Shown piece by piece: positions 20,826-33,271 of a stretch of DNA of 64,000 bases. The notes under the pieces are model-generated. The model did not search any database. It saw nothing but the letters and a program-made list of their open reading frames with translations, and was not told where the DNA came from. The stretch's first letter is position 1. Every line of letters starts with the position of its first letter. Source of the stretch: Rhytidiadelphus loreus. Its lineage: Eukaryota; Streptophyta; Bryopsida; Hypnales; Hylocomiaceae. The stretch lies in assembly GCA_947034895.1 (NCBI GenBank), contig OX344762.1, positions 36,064,760 to 36,128,759 on the forward strand, given 5' to 3'. Position numbers and translations under genes: made by a program.

Positions 20826-23437
20826 AGAAGGGTTGTTAGAAGAAGGTTTTACTAAGAACAATACAAAAGAATCACAATAGCAAATTCCATCATACCAAAT
20901 TCAAGTGCTTCAAGGATTTTCGTCCTTTTTGTGTTTTCAAACTCGGTCTCTTGGTCCCTCGTTGCACACTTCACAATTAACACTAGTGTGGTGGCTAACT
21001 TTTTCTTTCTCTTCCTATTGGGTCCTTCCATTCCAACATTTGCCATCCAACAAATCTTGGAAATGCACTAACTAAATGGCATTGTTGTTCCATTTTCCCC
21101 ATTTTGTGTTTCGTAATCATGCACCATTCATTTGCACCCGCATTTGTTCGCATTGTACTGACTTAATTTTTTTTTTTAAAAGAGATTAAAAACTCCAAAC
21201 TTGCAACAGAAAACTGGCCCCCACTCCGGATAGCAGCAATCAATGACTCCCAATTTCATTATTGCAGGTGAAGCTGATTGGGGGAAAGCCACATCGCAGG
21301 TTTAATCTATTCAATGTGTGTTGCAACCACCTATGGATTGCTTTGGCATCAATGCACCAGTGGAGGAAGGAGATGGAAGGAGGGTCTGTTGGTTTTTTTT
21401 TTTTTTTCCCAAAATAAAATATCGTTGAACTTGATGGTCATCCTCAGGTATCACAAATTCAGACGTATTATTGTTCTGTTCCCACTCCACTCGAGGGTCA
21501 CCGACGGAGAGAAAAATAACCCCAAATTCTTTCATCGAGAATGTCGGGTGGGTGTGAATTTTAAAAGTGTCATCATTCATTGTCATTGTTCATAGCAGCA
21601 AGATGGATGAGTCACGAGGATTGTCTGAAGTCCCACGTGATCAATAAAGGTGCAACTGCCTATCACCACCTTGATTTGCAATCTGAGTATCTTGGGGTCA
21701 ATTTCAAGAGGGGCACATATTTTCCAAAGGTGCGCGCTTTTTTCAAGAATCAAATCCAAGTAGAATTATAATTTTACAATAAAAACTGTAATTCTGTGAA
21801 TTTTTGAAGTGGTATGCCTTGAAATTACAAAACCGCCCATAGACTAGAGTCATAAATGTACCCATAACCGCCCAAGTCAAGTACAAAATATTCACCATTA
21901 ATGGAGTGACACATTATCCCTCGTTGTCATAAAAAATCAAATTTTATTATAGAACATTTTAATTTTTGGGTTGGTCTATTAACGGAATTGGAAAACGAAC
22001 GGTAATGGGCCAGTTTACCGTAGATACAAGTTGTGGACCTTCAATTCTTGTGGCTGGATTTCTTTATCTTCGTTGACCGCAATTTCTACTCATCGATTCA
22101 ATGGTCTTTGGTCCCGGTCCCAAAGGATATGTATGCACGAGTGACGATATAATGGTTGTTGTTGTTATTGTGGATCTCATCGTCTTCATTGCAAACATCC
22201 AATGTAAAAATTTGGTGCTCGGGATGTATGCTCCTTTTTAATTCCATCGTCGGCACATCGTGCTCGCTCACTTGTTGTGCACATTATTTAGACAGACAAC
22301 CACATCTGTTTGCAGATTGAAGTTGTACCTCTGATTTCCAATTCAAGGGAAAGAGAGCAAGAGACCAATGTAAGCTTTCATCTGGCACAAAGAGAACATC
22401 AAACTCTAAGCTTAGTTTTGTGGAGAGTCAAAGTATCCATTTCAAACAAGGAAAGAGACCAAGCTACATGAGAAGGAACTCCTCATTATTGGCTATCATT
22501 TTGTAAATGTATTTTTCATGTGTTTCAAGTTGTTTACCACGTGTCCACCACTAGATTGGCCACCATTTACAGGGGAAAAAAAGTTGACATGATACATGTA
22601 GGAGTATAAAATTGTTTTGTTTTTGGATTCTACAAACATGATGGGTCCATTATAATAAATGGTAATAAATGTAACCATCTTGTGCACTTCTAACTTATTA
22701 TTTGGGCTCAGATTGAAAGCAAACATCCAGTATTGTAATGTTTCCAGTCAGTCACTACTGACAACACACATGGAGTTTTATTAGAGCTTGATATAACTTT
22801 TCTAAATGTATGTTATCTTTGCACTCGGTGCTAAAGAGTGTTGTTACTGAGGATCTTAGGAACAAATTCAGACCTGTTTCTACACCAGATTCACATTGCA
22901 AACATCACCCCTAATATCAAGTGCAAACATACCTTGAGCTTGCATTAGTGTTCCAATTGAATGTCCTTGACATGGCTAAACCCATACAGCTTGCTGAACT
23001 TGTGTATATTCTCTACATAAAAATTGTGGTTCTGGAAAGCCTCCTTCCTGCTATCAAAGGTGGTGCCAATATGGTCTGTGAGACACCCTGGGCTCCTTAA
23101 TTACAAGTGCCTGGTGCCCTGGTCACCTGATGATACTCATGAGCATTTTTGTTTTTATCCTTTTGCATTATTCAGAAGTGTCATGATAGAAACTCCCCAA
23201 AACATATATAAACCCTCACAAAATGTAGTATTTATCAATGCTATGGGGTACCTCAGTTTCCAACAGAAGTAACTGATTGGTGTGCACACTTGGCAGATGG
23301 AAATGTAAGTGAAAAATGGATAGTAGAAATCGTGCAATGGGATACTTTTCTACAACTGGGACATCATACTAGTGACATGACCTACCATTTAACATAAACA
23401 TGCTTATTACCAAGCAAATTTGTTATCTAGCAGTACC
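20826..23437. other. Spacer without recognised genes
   Basis: Mixed AT-rich sequence. A moderately GC-rich patch at 21.2-21.7 kb has open frames on both strands but no recognisable product. Nothing else stands out. Confidence 0.5.
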
Positions 23438-23441
23438 TTAA

Positions 23442-24093
23442 CCCCTAAAATACCAAGGCATTTTCTGGCTCCGAAACGACTGAAAATTGCCATTTCTGCT
23501 GCATTCATTGCAGAAGTTTGAGAAATGTATTTTTTCAGAATGTAACCGTAAGATCTTGAACTCAACTTGTATGAAATCATGTGGTGAAAATTTAGTGAGG
23601 TTTCACCGTATGGATTAGAATATATTTGCTTTGAAAGTCAAAGTTTTTTTTCCCCCACTATGCCCCAATATTTTAGATGAATGGGCAGCCCTTGTATAAA
23701 GGGACCCTAGATGTTAGCAGTGAGTTCCCAATGAGTTCCCATGATTTCTAACCAAGTAGTTTTTCCCCTTTGGTATTAGAAGCAGATGACGACCCGGGCT
23801 CCTTGCGGAACCCGCTGCCCTCCCCTTTGTGTCCTTCCTTGTCCACCTGCGCTGCCCCTACACAGCCAACCACAGATTGCCTTGCCCCAACTGCCCACTG
23901 AACTCCTTTTGGCAAAAAAATGCTTGTAACTTCTACAAAACAACTCCGATTTCTATGAAAATTATATGTATGCGAAACTCGTAAGAAACTCCATGCTCAC
24001 AAAAAGTTTCAGAAAATCAAGTCAAAAAACGAGATTGAACAAGCTTACCCAAAATCCCAAGTGTCCCCCGCGGGGACTTTGGTACTTTAGGGG
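23442..24093. mobile_element. TTAA-flanked element, 652 bp (copy 3)
   Basis: It starts CCCCTAAAATACCAAGG and ends CTTTGGTACTTTAGGGG, with TTAA outside each end (23438-23441 and 24094-24097). Shorter and diverged from copies 1 and 2, it keeps short internal blocks such as GTAACCGTAAGATCTTG. Non-coding. Confidence 0.8.
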
Positions 24094-24319
24094 TTAAAGA
24101 AGCTATTTGCTAACTCATGTATTTTTTAGAGATTGAGAGGTTTGAGAGAAGCCATTTGCAAGTAGAATCAAGACATTCCAATAAGAAATGAATTAAAAGA
24201 CTTGTGAGAAATTGTCACTTTAGAACAAAAAAATTTTGACACTCGAAGACATTCACGCATTGCAAACCCCAAGTTCTCACTCCTCACATACAAAATAATG
24301 GCCAAAGAATACCTTATTA

Positions 24320-24642
24320 AGGTGCCTCCCTTGCACCACTGACCCTAAACCACCACCATCACTTTGTGCACAATACATCTCCCCAAAATCAATTATGTAC
24401 CTAATTATGCAGAAGTTAGAACCTATTTAATTTAGAACCAAACTTTGTTCCTTCATAACTTTTGCATACAACATCCAAATGCCACACTCTTTGATGCGTT
24501 GGAACCTCCTTTGAAGTGCCAACAAAAAAAATCAATGAAAACTTTACCCATGTAATAACAATAGGAACTAGGCATAGAGGCAATTAAAAAGTGTCCGTTT
24601 TAAAAGTGTCCGTTTTGGGGGTTGGGGTAATAGTACCCACCT
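24320..24642. mobile_element. TA-flanked MITE, 323 bp
   Basis: The left end AGGTGCCTCCC and right end GGGTAATAGTACCCACCT are flanked by TA. Interior blocks (ACATCTCC-CAAAATCAAT, CATAACTTTTG, GCGTTGGAACCTCCTTT) recur at 26.55-26.81 and 54.58-54.85 kb. Confidence 0.7.
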
Positions 24643-26540
24643 TACTCGTGCACATCCCCATTTCAACAACATGACACCATCAAAGAATCAAACCGTAACC
24701 ACCTCTCTATACATCTCTTTGTCCTTCAGTACCACCTTGGTATTCCACGCTTTCGATTTTCATAGGTACAAAAACTGAATCACGGACGGAAACTCGGAAA
24801 GAAAATGGGTATAACTCAAGGTACGTACATTCGATTTCTTTCAAATTGTAGATATGGTTGGCCCCCAAAAGTGGGCCTGCCTGCAGGACAAGAGTGTGGC
24901 TCCATGTTTGAATTGGTTTGGTGCCTACTTGGTCAGATTTCCGCCAGTTATTGATGTCTCTGCATAATGCAGAGCATTGCCTCCAGTCTCTCCTGAAGAG
25001 CTGTCCGTCCATCTCTGGTCTCTGTAGAACAGATAGAACAGATATTTTTAAATCACGGGGGGCATCAAAAGGGACAACCGCTGTTCCCGCTTTCTAAGCT
25101 TAAGTGAAGTGGTGGAAGAACTCCATATTATACTTATTAGTTATCATGATAGAGTTAATCATAAAGTAAAGTTTGTCCGGTGTTTGTAAACATAGGTGTC
25201 AGAGGAAGGTTTAACTAAGAAGAGTAGTACAAAAGAAACATGGCATCAAACTCCATCAAACTCCAGTTTTGGTGCTCCACAAAGTTTTGTCATGTGTTCT
25301 TCCCAAACTTTGCGCTCCTTGTCTGGCATTGTACACACACTTATAAGTTGTACACAAATGACATGTTACAATGTACTTACGCTAGTATATGACAATCAAT
25401 ACAGTAGCATATTTGGTGCTCATGCAATGAAATTTTTCTGGATTTTGTATGTTTGGAAAGATCATGAACTTGATATTTTGAGTGATTACGATTGAATGAA
25501 CGTCCAATGGCTTTTGATATGTTGATGTAAGTCAGTGCCAAAGGCGTGACTATATAAAGCCTTAACTCTTAAGTGTGTGTATGGATTGTGTTTTCTAACT
25601 TTAAAAATCAATTGAAAATTGGGTGTGCAATGTGTTGGTGGAAAGGTTAAGAGTTTTTAGGTTCATTTCCATATTTGCTTTGTTGGAAAAGAAAAATAAT
25701 TTGATCTTTGAATGGTTGTGAATACGAGGAAGTCATTAACATGAAATTTCTAATTGTATGCCTTGCAATGTAGTTAGAAATGTGTTAGCAAGTTGCACAA
25801 CCTCTAAAGGACTAAACATTAGTCGTTTTTTTGGCAACATGATAGTGATTTTAGGGAGCTCATTTTTTCTTTGAAATTTTCACACAACATATGGGTGAGG
25901 AGTAGCTTTAAGATATAACAATTTTTGTAACTTTTGACTCCTTGCAAGATAACAGAGTTTTAAAATTGTGTGATGAAAGGTTTTAAGTGTTTTTGTAGAA
26001 CAAAAGGGTGCACATATTCATCAAGACAATGGATAATTGCATGGATGGTGGCCACTAAGATAGGCCGTTTGTTTCAAGGTTAAATTGTTATGGTTTCTAT
26101 TAGATCTTGGTGACAATTGAAAGAAGATTCTAAATGCTCTTCTAATATAATTTTTGGACACTTTGTATAAAAACTCTTCACTTTGGGATTATTGATCATA
26201 GGTGTTCCTAAAATTGACCCCAAACTTGCATGTTTCGAGGTGTACATTGAGTCAAGAATCTCAATGGTAGAGTTTTAACAAGAGAGTTTTAACAAGAGAG
26301 TTTTAATTAGGTGTATATACCAAAACATTCAATCCAATAGCTAAAATTGATTATTTCCAACAATCATAAAAAAAAAGAGGTTAGAATACTCTACTTGTGT
26401 AAATGACTAAAAATTGAACCCACGTGTTTTCAAGGATACCAAAATTTTCTTTTTGGGGTTCTCAAAACTTCACAGTAAATTGGGAGGAGATTAAAAATTT
26501 GAAGAAATGTTGGTTGTGTGGGGTGATTTGATACCATGAT
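24643..26540. other. Spacer with TTAA-family fragment
   Basis: No gene is supported. The stretch 25805-25960 is an internal fragment of the TTAA-flanked family (GGCAACATGATAGTGATTTT, then GGAGTAGCTTTAAGA and TTTTGACTCC), without termini. Positions 26272-26306 hold a short GAGAGTTTTAACAA duplication. Confidence 0.5.
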
Positions 26541-26548
26541 TCAAAATG

Positions 26549-26810
26549 CTACCCCCCAAAATGCGCCACTAGTCCTGAACTGCCATCTTCACTACATGTA
26601 CATCTTCCAAATCAATTATATACCTCAATGTAGAAGAAATTGTTTTATAACCAAACTTTGTCCTTCCTAAGAAGGGATCCAAATGTCACGTTCTTTGGTG
26701 CATTGGAACCTCCTTTCCTTTGCTAAGAAGAAAATCAATGAAAATTTGACCATTCTAATAATAATAAATACTCACAGTATCCAAAAGTGGCGGTTTGGGG
26801 GTACCCACCT
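26549..26810. mobile_element. Related copy of the 24.3-kb MITE
   Basis: The interior matches 24320-24642 (ACATCTTCCAAATCAATTAT, then TGCATTGGAACCTCCTTTCC). The right end GGGGGTACCCACCT is followed by TA. The left end TACCCCCCAAAATGCGCCACT lacks the outermost AGGTGG bases. Confidence 0.6.
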
Positions 26811-27238
26811 TACTTGATACCATGGTTCAGAACTCCACACTTTCAGCTTTGCGAAAAATAAAAAGATCATATTCTGCGCAACCACCTGCTCGACTATACA
26901 ACAAGCAAAGGCACCGTCGCACGTCAAATAATTGCCTGTTTCCAATGTTCCTTTTGCATGTTTCAATGTTCTGTGCATCATAATGCACAGGCTTCAGCAG
27001 TTCCATGATAAAGCTTTTATTTTATTTTATTGTACATTGCAATGTCAACAGACTATGAAGATAGTTCATAATGAAACCCAAATTTCTAGGGTTGCACATT
27101 CAAGCAAGTGTACCACAGTTCCCCATTCTTAGCAGTCCTAACTCCGATCAATCTTCACAAGCTGCAGTGGATGGCCATCAGCAACAACACTCACCGCATT
27201 CCCATCATGTACATGCCAGGATTCCAAAAAAGAAATCG

Positions 27239-27930
27239 GTCACTAGCATTTAATTTAACAAAAGGAATGTGGGTTTAACTAATTTCTTCCCCAAATCAGA
27301 AAGTCTCTCGAAGGAGATCAGCTACAAAACACTTCTGCCAAAGTTTGTTGACCAAATGTGCGACGGATTGATGTACAGAGAGAGCCTCCTTCATTTTGCA
27401 TTTTGGAACCTCGATTGGTGCCACCATCGATCTTTTGTGTTGCATAACATTAGGATTACTAGCATTCAATTTTAACGAAACAAATGTAGGTTCAATTAAT
27501 TGCTTCCCAAAACAAAAGTCTCTGGAAGGAGATCAGCTACCACTACTACAAGCTTAACACTTCAGTATGTCAAAGTTTGTTGACCAAATGTGCAACACAT
27601 TGATATATGTATGCTTTGATGCACAGAAAGCCTCCTTCATTTTGCATTTTGGAACCTCAATTGGTGCCATCGTCGATCTTTTGTGTTGCATAACATTAGG
27701 ATTACTAGCATTCAATTTTAACGAAACAAATGTAGGTTCAATTAATTGCTTCCCGAAACGAAAGTCTCTGGAAGGAGATCAGCTACACCTACTACAAACA
27801 CTTCTGTCAATGTTTGTTGACCAAATGCGCGACACATTGATATATGTACGCATTGATGTACGGAAAAGCCTTCTCCATTTTGCATTTTGGAACCTCGATC
27901 TTTTTGTGGTTGCCGGCATAACATTGAGAT
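27239..27930. repeat. Tandem repeat, about 230-246-bp unit, three copies
   Basis: GCATAACATTAGGATTACTA occurs at 27442 and 27688, and a related start lies at about 27915 (246 and about 228 spacing). Each unit then carries GTCTCTGGAAGGAGATCAGC, a GTTTGTTGACCAAATG block and a TTTTGCATTTTGGAACCTC block. The first copy, beginning near 27239, is the most diverged. Confidence 0.85.
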
Positions 27931-28627
27931 ACTGCTCTGCTACTTTCAAATGCAAAAAAGCTTGTACTGTGCCGATTCTTCTTTTGTAGCGCACCCTCCT
28001 GGTGAGGGTGTCTTTGCGTGCAAACAAACGGGGCGTTGCATGATCAAAACAAAGCCAATCAGCTTTCGCGCATCCATTCGTAAGCAAGCAAGTGACTCCA
28101 TCTCCCGAGAGTTTACGATGACGTTGCCATTGCAAGGGACGGACGGACGGAAGGAGGGAAAGAAGGAGGGTGGGTGGATGATTCTTGAGCGCGAGCTTTT
28201 TTAGGAGCATCAAGGTCGTTGCCCCGTTGGCATCATTGAAGAAAGGACTCGTCCCACTCCCACCGGGTACCACTACCACTCGCTCGCTAGCTCGTTCTAC
28301 CCCTCTCTCGGCTGGCGACGATGCTTCCCTAAATGATTGACAAGTGCTGTGGAAGGCAAAGGCAAAGGCACAGCATGTGTGTGTGTGTACACGAAAATTG
28401 TTCCTGAAATCAAGGCGATGTATTGCTTTAAAGAAGAAAAAAAGATGACATTCGGCAATCCAATAATTTCCACCCAAAGGCTGTGAAATCATATGCTCAG
28501 AGATGCCCGCCTGTGGCTTTGGCCCACACTGTGGCCAGTCTTCGCCTCTTTGTACGTTCGTCTTCACTTGGTCTCTGCGGCTCAGAAACCTTGTCAAGCC
28601 TCGCATGGTTGGTCGCGGTTGCACCAT
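27779..28627 (-). other. Long open frame, 282 codons, unrecognised
   Basis: This is the longest uninterrupted frame in the window. Its C-terminal third overlaps the 27.2-27.9-kb tandem repeat, and the rest reads low-complexity strings (FFFF, AFAFAF, repeated Arg/Ser). The 28.0-28.65-kb part is GC- and CpG-richer than its surroundings, with GGAC-type tetranucleotides at 28138-28152. I recognise no domain. A chance frame in a GC-rich island is the simplest reading; an unrecognised exon or promoter island is possible. Confidence 0.2.
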
Positions 28628-28639
28628 CTTTTGAACTTT

Positions 28640-30346
28640 AGTTACTGCTTGTGTGCCAGTATTATTGAAGAGATGCTGGTCAACTTTTCCAGAAAGATGT
28701 GGCGTTTTTCAAGATAGGAAAAAAAAGGAACAAGAGGGAGGCCTAACTTCTGTTCACCAGATCATATATACACAATGTACGACTCACACAGCAAAGAAAA
28801 TTTACATGATCTTTGCACCTCAAAAATCTTCAGAATAATGATGAAGGGATGGAGAGCTTGGTTCCTATTTATTACCGAACCAGAAAAACTTTTTGAAATT
28901 ATAAACAAGTTTAACTGTTGAAATTAAGCAACAAGTTGGGGTTGTGGGGGTTGTCAAAGTGGAATTTTACATTATTTTGAAACGCAGTTTCTGGACACCA
29001 TATGAATAAATTATGAAGCATTTTGAAGTACCAAATATAGCTCTCTCTCCAAATCAATCCAAAGCTCTCATGAATAACTTAGTGGTTGTGAATTTCAAGC
29101 AAGAATCAACCCTATTGGAGTCGATTTTAAAAATAGGTCACAATCAAGTACATTCACCGGCAACTAGTTCAAAGTTACTCGGTGGAATTGGGAAAATAAC
29201 ACGGTTGCAATTTGAAAACATTGAAAAAAATTGGGTGAAAAAATCTACAAAATTTCTTTTCAAAGTGAAGATAGAGAAAATAAAGAGACTCAGTACTTGA
29301 AAAAAAAAAAAAAAAAAAAAAAACTGGTTCAATATGGGAATCCAAGGAAAATAGCTGATAAAAAAACTAAAAAAATCCTGAACAGTGATGGTAGCCGCTG
29401 AGACTATTTCAACAATTTCATCCGTTCCAAAATGCAGCATCCTGTGGGGGAAAAAAAATGTACCCACAGTCATGCTTTTGAAGGAATACATCACATTTCA
29501 TCCCTACTAAATCTCCAGATTCACGGCATGGATGAGAGAGTATCTTCATCCATCCATTCACCCGTTCATCCATGCACTGCGGCCCAGGCTGCCTTGCCTG
29601 CAAACTCTGCAACAATAATCACTGGGTTCCGACTGATATGGAAATAGAGCACATGCACACATTTAAAACGTGCTCGACTTTGTTACTAGTGATTGGTAGG
29701 TGGAGGTTTGGAGGTATGGTAGACCTACTACTGACTTTCGTAGACCCAGTATGATTTTTTTAAACATTTTTTTCTTTATAATTTCTAATTATTTTTTTCC
29801 CACAAATTGGGAGAAATTGTACAGCCATTGATATGGGATCTCGTCCCTTCGTAGGCTCCTGGAAACTGAATGAGGCGTGTGGACTAGGCCACGTCGGTAC
29901 TGGGAGTATTACTGTGGGTAGCCCACTGGGTTTGCCACTTTGCGCGTTGACCCCTACTTGGAGGAACCAACAGCCGCATAGTCCATGGGCAGTTGAACTT
30001 CTACTAAGTAGGTAGGAGACTCTATTTGCGTCACAATTCAAAAGTTATCCTATTTTTATTTTTTTTTTGACATAAAAAAAAGGGAACCCTTTACTGCAAA
30101 AGAACAAGTTATCCTATTTTGCACGACTATTTGAAAGTCGTCCTATTTGCGCCACCCATGTGTTAGTGGTAGTGTTTTTGTTTTTTTCCATTTTGGAGAA
30201 GGGACTTGGTGATATCTATTTTAAAAACAGGTGATACCTAGATTAAATTGGGCCACTAGTCTTGAAATACAATAGTAATCTAGCTATTTTTATCCCCCCA
30301 AAAAATGAAAATTTATCTTACATAAAGTAGTTAACATCTTTGGGGT
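28640..30346. other. Spacer with dispersed-repeat copy and poly(A) tract
   Basis: Positions 28950-29110 resemble the interior of the 15.67-kb MITE (GGACACCATATGAATAAATT). A run of 24 A lies at 29300-29323. A GC-rich patch at 29.83-30.02 kb is open on both strands without a recognisable product. Confidence 0.5.
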
Positions 30347-30355
30347 GTAGCCAAT

Positions 30356-30579
30356 GCGCAGGGAGAATTGACCCCCTCATTGTCCTGGTCAACTTAGGTT
30401 TGAAAAAAAAGCCCCCTATGTTGTGCCAATTTTTTGGTAATTCTTGCAATTCCTTCAAGTAATTTGGGGCCTCTGATTGCAAATATGAATTCAGAATTTC
30501 AAAAAAAAATAAGCCTTGCAAATAAAACATTCTAGGGTTTGCTCTGGAGGGGCAATAAGGGGGTCAATTCACCCTGGCC
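30356..30579. mobile_element. MITE, 224 bp, perfect 9-bp target duplication
   Basis: The left end GCGCAGGGAGAATTGACC is inverted at the right as GGTCAATTCACCCTGGCC. The 9-mer GTAGCCAAT flanks both sides (30347-30355 and 30580-30588). A 9-bp duplication with long inverted ends points to a Mutator-like (MULE) MITE. Confidence 0.9.
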
Positions 30580-30984
30580 GTAGCCAATCGGCGAAAGAAT
30601 TGTGCGTAAAAAAATTCAGTGGTTAATGGTGTATATTCTAAATAATTTTTAAATGTCCTCTATTGATATTCAGTAGTCATGGAGTGGTGCAAATAGTCTC
30701 ACGATGCAAATTGTGTCGCTCACCTTTAATATGAATCATAATATAATTACAAGTACCTCAAGAATTTAACAACATCATACTAGTAATTGGTGTTAAGGCA
30801 AGTATACTTATGCTCAATCCCTTCCCAATTTTGTCTTCGATCTACATTTGTTCAACATTTATAAGTTGCAATGTTAAAACATTGCAAATATGTAGTGATT
30901 CTTCTTTTTGAATTAGAAAAAGGAGGTGAATCCCTCTTCATGTTGTTAGGTGAGAGTTTTTAACTCAAATGGGAGATGTTGATT

Positions 30985-31905
30985 GGTACATAGAACGTGT
31001 TATCATGAGCTTTGGTCAATGTTGGCAGAGGCCACTTTAGATGGAAGGGATGAAAAAGGAACACACACATTGGTTAATAATGTTGCGGTAGGACATATGT
31101 CGACATGGGAACCAATTGAAATGGAGGTGAATAATGGGTGCAAACCTACTTTAGATCTAGTCTATTATTTAGAACGTGTTGTCACAAACTTTAGTCAATG
31201 CTGGCAGAGGCCACTTTGGATGGAGGGGATGAAAAAGGAAGACATACACATCGGTTAATAATGTTTTGGTAGGATAGATGTCGACATGGGAACCAATTGA
31301 AATGGAGGTGAATAATGGGTGCACACCTACTTTAGATCTAGTCTATTATTTAGAACGTGCTGTCACAAATTTAGCCAATGCTGGCAGAGGCCAGTATGGA
31401 TCTCGGGGAATGAGAAAGGAACACCTACACACATTGGTTAATAATGTTGTGGTAGATGTCGACATGAAGCTCAATTGAAATGAAGGTGAATAATGGGTAC
31501 AAACCTACTTTAGATTTGATCTATTATTTAGAACGTGCTATCACAAACTTTAGACAATGCCGGCAGAGGCCACTCTAGATCTCGAGGAATGAGAAAGGAA
31601 CACCTACACACATTGGTTAATAATGTTGTAGTAGGACAAATGTTGACATGAGGTCCATTGAAATGGAGGTGAATAATGGATGCAAACCTACTTTAAATCT
31701 ATTCTATTATTTAGAATGTATTGTCACCACCTTTAGCCAATGCTAACGAAGGCCACTTTAAATATAGGGGGAATGAGAAAAGAACACACACATTGGTTCA
31801 TAACATTGTGGGAAGAGAGATGTTAACATGGGACCCAATTGAAATAGAGGTTAATAATGGATGCAAACCTACTTTACATCTCATCTATTATTTAGAGATT
31901 AGTAT
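30985..31905. repeat. Satellite-like tandem array, about 180-bp unit, five copies
   Basis: CCAATTGAAATGGAGGTGAA or close variants occur at 31112, 31293, 31471, about 31654 and 31835 (spacing 178-183). Units share ATTATTTAGAACGTG, GGCAGAGGCCACTTTGGATG and ACACATTGGTTAATAATGTT. Because the unit is near 60 codons, open frames run across units, but these are by-products of periodicity. Confidence 0.9.
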
Positions 31906-33106
31906 GACACTTTACCCCATAAAGGACAAAGAAGATTTCTTGGTGAATTTAGGTAAGCCCTATTGACTTCATATTTTGAATATTAGCATGAATTTCTCAG
32001 AAGAATCCTTACCATCATACTCTACATGTGAAGCTTTATTTAAGGTCAAAAGTTAGTGTTATTTCAATAGTAGGTCATCAATGTTGTAACTTCATTCTAC
32101 TATCAATGACATTCAATTGGAATTTTACATTATTTGAAATATTATATGAAACTATAAAATATTTATATCTATAATTTTGTAAATTTATAATATTCTAAAA
32201 TTGTGGAAATTTTGAAAAAAATATTGTATTGAAATTTTTATTATTTAATGTTTTAAATTTGAAAATACGATAGATTTAAAAAGAATTGAGCTAATCACTA
32301 TGAAACTTTTTTTCACATCAAATTTATTTACATTTGACTATTCATACATTTTCTCCCATTGTCCTACAGACTTGGGTCTAGGGTATAGAACAAAATTAAT
32401 CTTGATTCATATTAACCAAAAGAAAAAAGCAAAGTTTTTATTTTTATTTTTTCCTTCTTGAACCATGAAAAAATCTCAAGCACAAAATTAAGTGAATATT
32501 AAGGACTTCTAATATTGGAACAAGTAGAGTAACCACGAATGTAATTGCAACACAGTATAGCAAAAAATAAGGTGAATCAACCTATTACCTCTCTCATCTC
32601 AATTCCATCAACATGTCTACAAGGAGTACATTCTATAATAAAAAGGTAGACTACATGCACAGGAGGGCAAAATTGAAATTTGGGTGGTAATGCTTAGTTC
32701 ACCCTTAGAGCATCATCAATCATGCAACATCATAGGGACACAACAAATTCTAGATACCACAATATTGTAGCAAGCTCTAAATTTATTGGTGTGTATAGGG
32801 TACCAATGTTCAAGGCATTTTTTGGGTTTTACCACCTATTTTCTTCCAATTCCCATATTGAACCATTTTTTCAAGCATCAAGTTTAGTTTTTCTCTCTAT
32901 TTTTTACTTCAAATAGAAAATTTACTGATTTTTTCAAATGTTTTTTCCTCAATTCCACCATCTAACAATGAATTAACCAACGGTTCTCCTCAAACATTGG
33001 AGGAGGCCTTGCTCCAATGGAACCTCTATATGGGACATTAGAACTTGTCCACATAGACGTGAAGATGTGACAATAAGTTTTTGACATTATGCAAAGCTAC
33101 TAATGT
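31906..33106. other. AT-rich spacer
   Basis: No gene or repeat recognised; 32100-32300 is strongly A/T-biased. Confidence 0.5.
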
Positions 33107-33108
33107 TA

Positions 33109-33269
33109 AGGTAAGTGAGCCCATTCCATGCCAAATGGGTGCTAGTCCATTGCACGCAAAATTATATTAGTGATGTACATTTTAGAACTTGAATGTATAT
33201 CATAAAAATAATTTTTTGGTGCTTGCAATGGGCTTGCTCCCATTTGATCTGCAATGGGTTCACTTAACT
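33109..33269. mobile_element. TA-flanked MITE, 161 bp
   Basis: The left end AGGTAAGTGAGCCCATT is inverted at the right as AATGGGTTCACTTAACT, with TA on both sides (33107-33108, 33270-33271). Homology between the arms continues inward about 50 bases (CCAAATGGG, CCATTGCA), so most of the element can fold back. Confidence 0.75.
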
Positions 33270-33271
33270 TA

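Noticed and set aside
27779..28627. Longest open frame (282 codons, minus strand) as a protein gene
   Set aside because: It runs through a tandem repeat and low-complexity sequence, has no recognised domain and no start or promoter support.
29300..29323. Poly(A) tract as the tail of a retroposon
   Set aside because: No SINE promoter boxes, target duplication or parent transcript could be found around it.
30983..31966. Three repeated proteins in the 31-kb array
   Set aside because: The open frames follow from a tandem unit close to 60 codons; copies contain frameshifts and no domain is seen.
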